Of a stretch of 64,000 nucleotides of DNA, positions 33,051 to 42,800 are shown in pieces (the first letter of the stretch is position 1; each line of letters starts with the position of its first letter). Under the pieces are notes generated by a model. The model did no database searches, was not told the origin of the DNA, and saw only the letters and a list, made by a program, of their open reading frames with translations. The stretch comes from Diploscapter coronatus (Eukaryota; Nematoda; Chromadorea; Rhabditida; Rhabditidae): NCBI GenBank assembly GCA_964036155.1, contig OZ038423.1:80057249-80121248 (forward strand), written 5' to 3'. A program made the position numbers and the translations under genes.

Positions 33051-35537
33051 ATGGAATTCAAAACGGTATGTCGTAATTGATTTTTCCCCGAAATATTTAG
33101 AAATAAGCTATTTTCCCGGAAAAATCTGTCCATAAGTGCCATTATAGCTTTTCAAAGATGATCTTATGAACAAAATCCTTGAAAACAATGCAATTTTTCA
33201 GAATTTTTGTCTTTAAGATTTGTTCTTTCAGGAATACGCCAAAGAGCAGGAAGAAAAGCATAAACGGAAAATCATTCTTCCATGCGTTATTACCTGGGAG
33301 TATGGATCGAATAAATACGCCTCGCAGAAGGGGTCGGCCTCTTTCGGAACGAATCGGAATAATAGTACTCGTGATTTTTTTGGTTTGATCTCGAAATTTT
33401 TCAGCACTCGCAATCAAATCCAGCAAGCCCTTGTCGGAGAGCAATGACGGCGTCGTTCCTCATATTACATGTCCGCCACTACACTGGAAAACTCCTAGTC
33501 AGGCATGACATTTTTACTAAAAAATGACAATCAAGATTACCCACTAGTTATTTATTTATTTATTCAACTATTCATAGTGACATGGTCGCGCATTATTTAC
33601 CTCTTTCGTGAGCTTTTGCCAGGATTGGCCATTAGTAGTACGCGTGTAGTGGTTGTTCACTGCAAGAAAATCACTTAAGTGTAATTATTCTTTAGGTAGA
33701 AATATTCTCACAGTGCATCGCAAAACAGCCAAAACGGTGCGATTCTCCCTTTAAGGTTTTCGTATTCATACAACTCATTATTGAATTCTCTCATGCGTTC
33801 GCTAAAGGCTGCTTCAGGGTCCTGACACTTCATTTCGTATAAATTAATTCTCTAGAGTGTCTATTAAACTGCGCGATATTCAAGTTATCGTTGATTGGAG
33901 AGCAAAGTCGATATTCATGCAGAAATTAGAAATCGAATTTGGACGCGAAATAGTGAATTGTATAGAAGAGAGACGAAAGACGAATGGCGTAATTTTTTAA
34001 TATCGACGTTTTCTCCAATAAATAATGACAATAACGAAAGACTTCCTATTGTTGGCAATTGGATAATTTTAATTCAAAAAGTTGCTTTATATATGCTCCA
34101 TCTTTCGATGAAGACTTATTTTAAGGAATTTTCAATTAGTGTTCCTTTATATTAAATTTATCTAATAAGTGAAAAATGGAGATACAGCCTCAAGATTTGA
34201 TGATAATTAATTTGAGGAGCACATCATGCTCGAAAAATATTGATATTGACATATTTTGCAGGAGCATAAATTAATTCAATGAATGTAAAGAAATAATAGC
34301 TTCCCATATTTCAGGCCGGCACAACCCCGATCGGAGCGATTCGTGAACAAGTGACCAAAGTTTATGATAAGGTTAAAAAAAGCAACAAAAAATTATAAAT
34401 CCTCAAATTCAGGATGGAGAAGAGAAAATCATGATCTCGAAAATCGTCGACGACAAAATGACGGAGACAATTCTGAAGAAATGGAATCGACCCAATTACG
34501 AGGCGAAAAATTCTGACATCGGTTGGCAGAAACTGAAAGAAGAGTTATCCTAAAAATGTACAGGAAAAAGACGGAACAACATTTCTGAAAGCATCGGTGG
34601 AAAACGGATGTCCCGAGAAGATATGCAGAAGTGTCGGGCGGCGATACCGAGATTCCAGGTTTGTAAATTTCATTTATTGTTGATGCCCAAATCTGGGAGA
34701 CGCGTGCAAAGTGGTACACGATTATTTTTAGTGATTAGAAAATCGAGAAATAGCACGCGAAAAGGAGAGAAACTAAAGCCTAAAATCATTCTCTCCCTCC
34801 TCATTTTCGGCTTCTCAGATTTCGGTCATCAGCAATACATTCTTTCTGAAAACTATTAAAAAAAAAACTCAGAACCCCAGCGAAACGATAGCAGGAAAAG
34901 ATAAGAAGAATGGAGAGGTAAGATTGACTATTTTCTATGACAATTGAACACATTTTGGACGTTCCAATGCCGACTGCCCAAGACACGGCAAGCAACGATG
35001 CAGATAGAGGGCTTGAACAGAACGACGTACGATCAACTGGAGACCAACCGATATATGGCATGGATTGGGGGACAGGTAAGGAGAATCGTCGATCTACTTG
35101 ATTTGATATCATCTGATTTAAAAAGTAATCTAAAATGCACGTTCATTACCATATCTATGAAAAGCGTCCGAGATGATAAAGATATCAATTTGACGCTTGA
35201 CTGGTTGTAAAACCTTACTAGACTTATCATATTCATACAGTTCGAAATGGTGAAAAATAATTTGAATTGACTCAGGTTACTCTCCAATCTCAAGCTCGTA
35301 CCGGTGGCTTCCAAAAGACTCGAGATGTCGTGTCGAACGACTATTACGAGAAAATGAGCAGGGGACCGCAGTTTGACATTAATGTAAACCTTGATCCAAC
35401 ACGTTTCTCTATCAGAGATTACATTTTAGGAGGTTCGAAAAAGGTTGGAAGAAGAGAGAAGAAATAGTCAGCCAGAAATTCTGAAACATGACGATATCCA
35501 AGAAGAATCCGAGGAGGTCGACGATGAAGAAGAGTAA
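33051..35537 (+). CDS. Small calponin-repeat (CLIK-like) protein, divergent
   Basis: Ten exons close in phase to about 280-286 residues: 33051-33065, 33232-33364, 33405-33502, 34315-34371, 34413-34521, 34564-34658, 34873-34917, about 34983 or 35004 to 35075, 35276-35383, 35430-35537. The start is MEFKT. The clearest domain is a calponin/CLIK repeat, ITWEYGSNKYASQKG..FGTNRN (exon 33232-33364). Two weaker copies follow: LHWKTPSQAGTTPIGAIREQ, across the 33502/34315 junction, and VTLQSQARTGGFQKTRDVV (35276-35383). The C-terminus is acidic (EEVDDEEE). Calponin repeats of this kind bind and stabilise actin filaments in nematode muscle (UNC-87, CPN proteins). The long intron 33503-34314 uses a GC donor, and the 34521/34564 intron is only 42 bases. 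No calponin-homology domain was seen. The family is probable, the precise orthologue unknown. Confidence 0.72.
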
Positions 35538-35561
35538 TTTGGAACTTGAACATTTTTGAAC

Positions 35562-35567
35562 AATAAA
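35562..35567 (+). promoter_or_regulatory. Polyadenylation signal AATAAA of the calponin-like gene
   Basis: AATAAA lies 25 bases after the stop codon at 35537, a normal short nematode 3' UTR. Confidence 0.6.
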
Positions 35568-38154
35568 CTTTATTTCTACCCTACACATACACATCAATAT
35601 ACAATATAAGATGAATATATTGGATAATACACAGCCATTGGCACGATATTATGGGACAATACCAAAGGGTTTGAATATAGTTTTGTGATTTTGGAGTGTT
35701 TGATAAAAAAATATTGCATTCAAATTTGAAAAACTCGTGTCTGAGTTTTTAATGCAATATTTTCGAATCTTCGGAATTCCTCTGCTTGTTGATTTTGTCG
35801 CTCTATACCGGCACAGACAGGCACAATCGCGTGTATATATTGGCAATTTTGACACTGATTATACGATAAAGTGATACATGATAATTGAAATAGCTTCAAA
35901 AAAGTAATGAAATAGTCTCAATTTTTCATTTTATGGAGTTCTGCAATGTCGCAGAGAATGATGAGCGGAATCTATTCTTTCTCCCCTTCTGAAAAGCGAG
36001 GAAGAAGACTACGCCCGCTAAAATCTACAGCATTGCACTACTCTGCATTTTCAAAACTTATCACTATAAAATGTTATTTCATTACTTGTCTTTAATAACA
36101 AAATACTAGCTGAATAAGAGACATGTTGACGAATGACTAAAGGCCTTTGGATCTCACGTTAAAAGTATAGAACCGAGCTAGATAATGATAGATTGAGTGA
36201 TTACGATGAAGACACTGGAAAATCAGGGTATCGAGTTGAAATTCATGATCGAACGAGTAAAAAACCTACTTGAGTGATCATGAATCCCAGAAAAATACTG
36301 GTTTAAAAGAAAACGAATTTCGGGTAGGGGAACGAATCAATCACAAAGGAAATCGGATGTGGGCAAATTTGTCGGAATAGAGAATTCCGACAGACACGGA
36401 TTTTCGATGATAAAGCCGCTGATACAACGAATGGGTAAGAAGCGAAAGAGACTCGAGACGATATTTGGAAATCGATAAGAGATTTCAGGGGGCGTCATCC
36501 TCAAGCTCCATTAGACCTGCAGGCACTGAAATATGCTCCATTGCTAATTGATTTGCATTGGAGCACACTTTTAACGTACCTACAGATCGTGTGACCTATG
36601 AAGGATAACGCTAGAGCACAATGTTTGTGAAGTGTATTGCGCAAGTTCATGGTTTGGAAAGGCAATGTAAAGAATCGGGATGTGCACGAAATGGCACAAA
36701 TTACAGTTCAGGTTTGACGATTTCACGTTTGAAATGGGCTCCGCCCACTTTTTGGCAAAATGAGTGGAGAATTTCAAGAGAAATCGAAAAGTGAACGGTG
36801 TACTAGTCGACAAATATAGTTCACAGATAAAAATGTGAAGATTATTGATATAAAATCGATAAAGATATCAATAACCCTTAAAACAACACAGGAAATGTGA
36901 AATGTAATCTGCGTAGTAGATGTTCAATCAGGCTGAGTGTGACGAGCACCGAAAAAGTAAATCAAGGAAGAAAAGCCATCAGAATCTCGAATATGTCACG
37001 GGAAGAAAGCAGAAACTGGAAGCTATAAAGTTATTAGGCCTAAAACTGCAATATAACCGAATATATAACGACATTTGCAAGGTGTTTACACTTTATAATA
37101 TACTATATAAATTAAGAACGCGTAACCACCACGCAATATACAAACTGAGTTCCATAAAAGGCAATTTTAAGGAAAAATACAACGAAGATTTTTGGCGACA
37201 AAGATAAAAGCAATCTGCAATTGGGTTTGTATGAGAGTTATGATGCAAGAAGGAAATTTCTTGTAAGACACAATTTAAAGACAAAGCGAAACAATCTGCG
37301 TCTAAAATGCCGAAAATAGCAATGTGTGAATCGATTCGGATAATATCATCAATAAATTATACAGGTTTTGTATATGCCTCTAATTTCGAAAAAAAATATA
37401 TATGCACGTTTTAATAGAAGACGGGTAATATGGTCACTTTACTAATCTAAAAGACTGGGTTTAACCGTAATCTGTAAAATGACGTTGTTTAAAATCGTTA
37501 AAGAGCAACTGGACGTAAGGTATTAATGCATCGTATGTGTGTGTGTGTGTCAGTGAATGTTAAGTGACGACATGAATGAAAACTGAGCTGGCTAAAATTC
37601 ACCATCGATACGGTGTAATTGCAATGCGGAAGAAATAAGGACTCGACTCAATTCAGGCGGTGGGTCGCGGAAAAGCGGTAATAATACGAAAATATATTCT
37701 ATCTGAAAACCTGCTCTAGTGCTAAGTAATAGTATGACATTTACTAACACTTAGCCATGGAGCAGATTTTTAGAATGGTAGATAAACATTTCGTTTTATA
37801 TATTGATATTATGACCACGTTAGCGGGACTTACCCATAAGAGATAATCGAATTTGACTAATTGGATGATAAAACTTATGAAAGAAGGGGGATATGCGAGA
37901 GTAGCTCGATCGCAACGAACAATCAAATATACCGAGAATAGATATCATTATCATCGTTTTGGATGTATGGAATCTTGAAACACGAAAATTCCCAAGAATC
38001 CACCATTATTACATCTGGAAAAGTGTACAACGCACACAGTTATAGGTTCCCATTTTGGTTTAAAGAATCTCAAAATTCAAATAGAAATAAATCTATGAAA
38101 CTTCTAGAGTACATCTACGAATAAAAGTGGTAAAAAGAATACATTTCTGGAAGT
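35568..38154. other. Convergent intergenic region, calponin-like gene to staufen
   Basis: 2.6 kb of AT-rich sequence lie between two convergent genes. It contains the hairpin at 35707-35763, a short (TG)n run near 37530-37550 and otherwise no support for genes. The longest open frames (36580-36813 on -, 36920-37207 on +) lack domain or codon signals. Confidence 0.5.
35707..35763. repeat. Hairpin with about 21-base arms downstream of the calponin-like gene
   Basis: AAAATATTGCATT and AAAAACTC on the left pair with GAGTTTTTAATGCAATATTTT on the right; the left arm carries an extra 8 bases and the loop is about 6 bases. The size is like a small-RNA precursor, but such AT-rich hairpins are common by chance and in MITE relics. 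Confidence 0.5.
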
Positions 38155-41100
38155 TTACCGAGTTTCCACAGCCATGATGCTGTTCGGGTAGTCGGTAAGG
38201 GCGCGTAGCGCGTTGTAGGCCGCGTTCTCCATGGCCGCTTCAGTGGTTTCACCCGAACCGTGACGGACCTAGGAATAATTAATTACAGATGTTGCAAGTC
38301 TGTCGATCCGAGACATTTGAATGTTGCTGAGAAATATCGTAGTCGACTTTTAATTCATTTTTCGTCCATTATGAATAAGAGAACATTCGGCAATGACGAA
38401 TCTTATATCGGATCGACGACACTTCTTCCAGCGTCTGGTTAATTATCCGTAAAGGACTGGTATGTGTTTTCAAAATTTAATATGAATAGGCGTAATGTCT
38501 ACTAGTTTTAATTCTTCAATAGTTTTCGGGTCCAAATTCAATAATAAAACCGTTCTTACGAGTGGCTGAGTCAGCCCCAGTGATACAAGCGCAAAGTACA
38601 TCTGATCACAGCCATCAGGCGATTTCGGAAAGTTCGTGTATTGCACCGTGAACTCGAACGATTCGGCGATCGCGTCCAAATAGCGACGTGCTGGTTCAAG
38701 GCGGAGTTCGGAGGATTCTGAAAACGCAATGGGTTTCGAAGTAAACGTTGCATTATTTTTAGTAGAAAATAGTTTGTTCTTATCCGATGAAGACTGTAAA
38801 ATGTGACAAAGACCGTCGAACCTGTCTCATTCGGCAACATCGCAACCCTCTTCGATGGACAGTAAGCGGTGATGAACGTTTGAGTCGCGTCACGCACCTT
38901 CTGGGCTTGTACCGAGTCCAGGGTTCTACAAATTTATTCACCAGTTCCTCCTATGTCTTTTTAATATTTACTTTTTTCCCTCCTTGCTCCTCTTCATACG
39001 CTTGGTTTTGCCTTCGAACACGACCTCTGCTTTCAAAGGAGCCATTTCAGCTTGCGGATAGTTATCGTCGTCTGGAACTCGTGGAATATGTTTCAAGCTT
39101 TCACAAATCAATTCAGCAAAATCAACAGTTATTAGTGGTACCGTATATGAGTGATAAATAAACGCGTGGAATACTGAAAGGATCTCATACCCGGTGGCGG
39201 ACAAGCTTTGACTTGGTTGCTGAACGTCACTCGTCTCTTGGTAATGCCACCTGCCGGCTCATCTCCAGCAGCTCCATCTCCATTGTTGTTGGCCGCTGAC
39301 TCTCCTCCCATTGGGGAAGAGCTCGAACTGGTCACGCTGTTTGAGGATGGGGTTTCGACTCGAAGGAGCCTGATGAAGATTTTGTTTAAATCGAAACCTT
39401 AAAATTGTCGTACAAATTATTCTGCTTCTCCTCCATCTCATTGAGCTGCTTGGCCATATCGCCCATGTCGATTTGCTTGTCGTCGTCGCCGTCGTCGTCG
39501 CCGTCGTCATCATCATCATCATCCTCCTCCTCTTCCTCCTCCTTCTCCTCCTCGTCGTCATCAGAGTTCGATCTTTCCAGGACCTTCTTCGTTTCGTTAA
39601 TGTCAAAGACGCCTGAAGAATCAAGATAATTTTCATGGTGTTGACAAATGCGCACCAATGGCCATATCATCCACCGACGACGGTTCGTTTTTCTTCTTCA
39701 ACAGACTCTTTCCAGGAGGCGGCAAAGGTTTGACGTATCCGATCATCTCCAGCATCGCCTCAGCAGCAGCCCTCTTGGCCAATCGCTTGTTTGGACCCTT
39801 TCCTTCGCAGATCTGATCACCGCATTTCACCTGGACGACGAACTCCTTGTAACGACTCTGGCCGTGCTCCCCGATCAAATCGAAAGATGCGCTTCCCTCG
39901 TTCTTGGCTTGTAACACCTGAACCTTGTATTATTCGTGGAATTGTTTGTCTTTTGCCGATGCCTGAATCAATCTCGAAACCGGGTTAATCTGATGCCCGT
40001 AAGCAGGGTCCATCTTCTTGTCCTTGACGATCGTCTTTCTCTTGGCTTCTCTTGGAGGATTCGCCATTTTCTTCTGCGCCTTGTAGATTGAGGATGCCAG
40101 AAACAATGGAGACGACTTGTAGTAGTTGAGTTGACCCAGAAGTTGGGTACACGCTTGCTTCGTCGCGTCTTTTTTCTTCCTGCCGTGTCCGTCTGCTGAG
40201 GTCACGATCTGAAATCATCCCGCATAGCTCTTTGCAGCACTCTTCAACTTCTCACATCTCCCTTATTATTCCTCAAACTGCATCTGACGACGTATGAACG
40301 ATCATGTGGTGGGCCTTTCTCGACGAGCACCTGAAATTTTAGAGTTCTCTAAATCAGTTTTATAGATAATCTAGAGACCTCGAACTCAACATTCAGCTTC
40401 ATCTGCAGTGCATACTCATGAACATGGCTAATGACGCTCTTCTGGCGATGTGATGGAACATGGACCTCTTCGTTTTGCTCCTCGTGCATATCACAATCCT
40501 AAAATCAAATTACGCATTGAACGAAGAAGTTTCAAGGCGTCGAACCTTTCCAGGCGTATCTGTCTCCTCATCGTCGTTGTCGTTTTCGTTGTTCTCATCG
40601 TCTCCATTTGACTGTTCGGCAGAATGGTGCCTCTTTGCTGCAGTCAGCTTCATCATCCTCAGTCTCCCTTCCTCTTCCTTGATGTTTCTTTCCAGCTCCT
40701 GGATAGCTGGACCGAGGTACGTTAGGGCCTAAAATTCAACTTCTGGTTTCTTCGACTTCCAGGTTTATTCGACCTGAGTGGCCGCATTCGCCTTGGCCTT
40801 ATTATAGTTGTTTCCGTATCCCGTGAAAGCGGACAGTCCCGGTAGAATCACTGTGACAGCATGTACGGCAGGAACGTTGTTCATTGGCAAAGGACGAGGC
40901 TGCTGAGGTGGGGGCGCTGGAATGGGCATTGGAAATGCGCCGGGGGGCATGATTGGAGACTGCGGAACGGGACCGGGGAACAAAGGCGGCGGAAATGGAG
41001 AATTGGGACAAATGCGTCTTGGTGATTGCGGTGTTCCTGGTGCTGAAATTTTTAATGAGCGCGTCGAGAGCGAACTTTGTCGAATTTACATTGTGGTGAA

Positions 41101-42800
41101 AATTCGTCGAGTCGAATCGGATTATGTTGGTGAAACGGAGGAGGTGGTGGCGCCATTGGAACAGAAAACGGATCGTTCATCATCGGGCTAAAAAATATCT
41201 CTCATAGAAATCCATCCTCATGGCCAATTTATTTACTTGCGACGGATCGGAATTATGAGTTGTTCATGTTATATTAAGAAAAACCCTAGCTTACAATTTA
41301 ACCGGTAGCGGTGGTGACGCTGAGAACTGGAATGGCGGGGGCATTATTGGCGCAGGTTTCCTCGGCCCGATATATGGATGCCGATACTTTGGCTCAGGAA
41401 TCGCTAACCGTCTACAAACGTGGGCAAGAAGAAGCACAGGCGATGTTGAGTCGGCTAAAATATTTTAGTTTATTTCATGAGTCAGACAGACACTACTTAA
41501 ATATGTTGATCTTTTTCCTAGCAAATTTGAAACATTTAAAGTTTTATGATACAAGTCGTTTGTATGCAAGAAACTAGTTCACTGAACTGCTTGAAGTAAT
41601 GTACGTTTCAGACAAAAATGACTTATCCAAGAAGTGACATCGATAGGATTGATTGTCGATGATTTGCGATTTGTATCGGCAACATTATAAACACCGCACG
41701 ACATGCGAAATAGTGTGGGAGAAAAGAAATCCTATCAGCCAATACCCTACCCTAACCATACACTACTTCGCATGTGTCTTGAGGTGTTGATGTCGTGCGG
41801 TTTCCGAGTAGCCTTCGTATCATCAAGAACCATGATATTTCTTACGTTTCTTCTTCTTGCTGTTCCTGTCTGGTGGCTCCGAGAAGGTCGTTTCCTTCAC
41901 TGCAACTGCCGCTGCAGCTTGCTGAGCTTTCTTGATCGAGGGTCCGCTGCCTTCGAAGACCTAATTCGACAAAATTAGCCCCAATTTTCAGAGATTTCAT
42001 CTTTCACCTGTGTAGGCGTCAAAACCAATTGCACCGTGAACATCTTTCGATGCGCCGGGCCGCTCTCGTCCATCAGCTTGTACTCGTGTTTTAACTTATG
42101 GTGTCTAGCCAATTCAGCAATTCTGCACATCGCCGTTCTTTCCTTTTCTACGTATCCTCCATAGTTATAAACGTGCTTCGACAAATCTTGGCCGCTCCCA
42201 TTCTGACCGCACCATGGTTGGGGATGGATTGGAGGCTAAAGTATTGTTTTATAAATTATAAAATGAACTATTTCATATCTTTACCAACTTTTATCAAATG
42301 ATAAATATATATTTTCTACTTAAGAGTTTCTGAAACAGTTTAATTAACTTTCACTGTTGTTCAGTGATCTCAGTGCTACCCAACATCAAAATCAGACGTT
42401 GGAGTTAGTCGATCCGATATATTTGAATGTTGCTGAGAAATATCGTAGTCGACTTCCAATTCACTACTCGTCATTATGAGTAAGAGAGCACTAGACAATG
42501 ACGAATCTTATATCGGATCGAAAGTTTCCAAGTCTGACCAAAATCGATATCGGACGTTGTGTAACTTTTCGAAATGCACACTGGTTCGACTATGTTATTG
42601 ATCGTAGAATAACTTTAAAATAAACGTACAGAAACCGAGTGTCCGTTTCCGTTCTGATGTTGTTCCGCCATGAATATATTATCGGCGTCTGGTTGGGGCG
42701 AGGACGGCGTTGTTGCATTCGATGTTGGCGTCGTCTCTGAGGTCGCTGATTTCGTCGTTTCTTCACTCTTTCGTTTCACATTCGAATACCCATTGTGCAT
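38155..42800 (-). CDS. stau-1: Staufen, double-stranded RNA-binding protein with five dsRBDs
   Basis: Seventeen exons close in phase to about 928 residues: 42630-42800, 42008-42235, 41846-41960, 41295-41454, 41090-41187, 40774-41042, 40546-40728, 40379-40498, 40256-40330, 39963-40208, 39656-39917, 39414-39612, 39191-39369, 38972-39077, 38822-38925, 38560-38717, 38155-38268. dsRBD1 (residues about 84-165) has ESGPAHRKMFTVQL and SIKKAQQAAAAVAV. dsRBD2 is split: its first half (about 172-200) and second half (about 305-355) flank a proline-rich insert, as in fly Staufen. dsRBD3 (about 425-500) has EKGPPHDRSYVV. dsRBD4 (about 545-615) has GPNKRLAKRAAAEAMLE. An Asp/Glu tract lies near residues 665-690, and dsRBD5 is C-terminal (about 850-915). 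Staufen binds structured 3' UTRs for mRNA localisation and decay and works with small-RNA pathways. One intron (39918-39962) is GC-AG. An AG acceptor sits one base before the ATG, so upstream exons or trans-splicing are possible. Confidence 0.93.
38302..38417. mobile_element. MITE family B, copy 1, in staufen last intron
   Basis: GTCGATCCGAGACATTTGAA at the left mirrors CTTATATCGGATCGAC at the right. The interior ATGTTGCTGAGAAATATCGT and CAATGACGAATCTTATATCG is nearly identical to the copy at 42408-42520 in the same orientation. Confidence 0.75.
39474..39556. repeat. Trinucleotide tract encoding the staufen acidic stretch
   Basis: On the minus strand, near-perfect runs of GAG, GAT and GAC codons give EEE and DDD runs with three interspersed Gly. 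The tract is a low-complexity microsatellite inside exon 39414-39612 and is likely to vary in length between strains. Confidence 0.85.
41688..41813. mobile_element. MITE family A, copy 2, in staufen intron
   Basis: AACACCGCACGACATGCGAA at the left mirrors TGATGTCGTGCGGTTTCCGA at the right. The interior CAGCCAATACCCTACCCTAA is identical to the copy at 63835-63976. It lies in the intron 41455-41845. Confidence 0.8.
42408..42520. mobile_element. MITE family B, copy 2, in staufen intron 1
   Basis: Closely similar to 38302-38417. The ends GTCGATCCGATATATTTGAA and CTTATATCGGATCG are inverted repeats. Both copies sit in introns of the same gene. Confidence 0.75.

Noticed and set aside
33895..34155. 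86-residue frame inside the calponin-like gene, including EFGREIVNCIEERR after an AG
   Set aside because: It ends in a stop, has no donor that fits the phase of the flanking exons, and adds nothing recognisable; treated as part of the GC-AG intron.
39405..39629. Plus-strand Ser-run open frame
   Set aside because: It is the antisense shadow of the staufen GAG/GAC codon tract.
39930..39932. Staufen as a pseudogene because of an in-frame TAA
   Set aside because: A GC-AG intron removes the stop and restores exact dsRBD4 spacing, and all other exons are intact.
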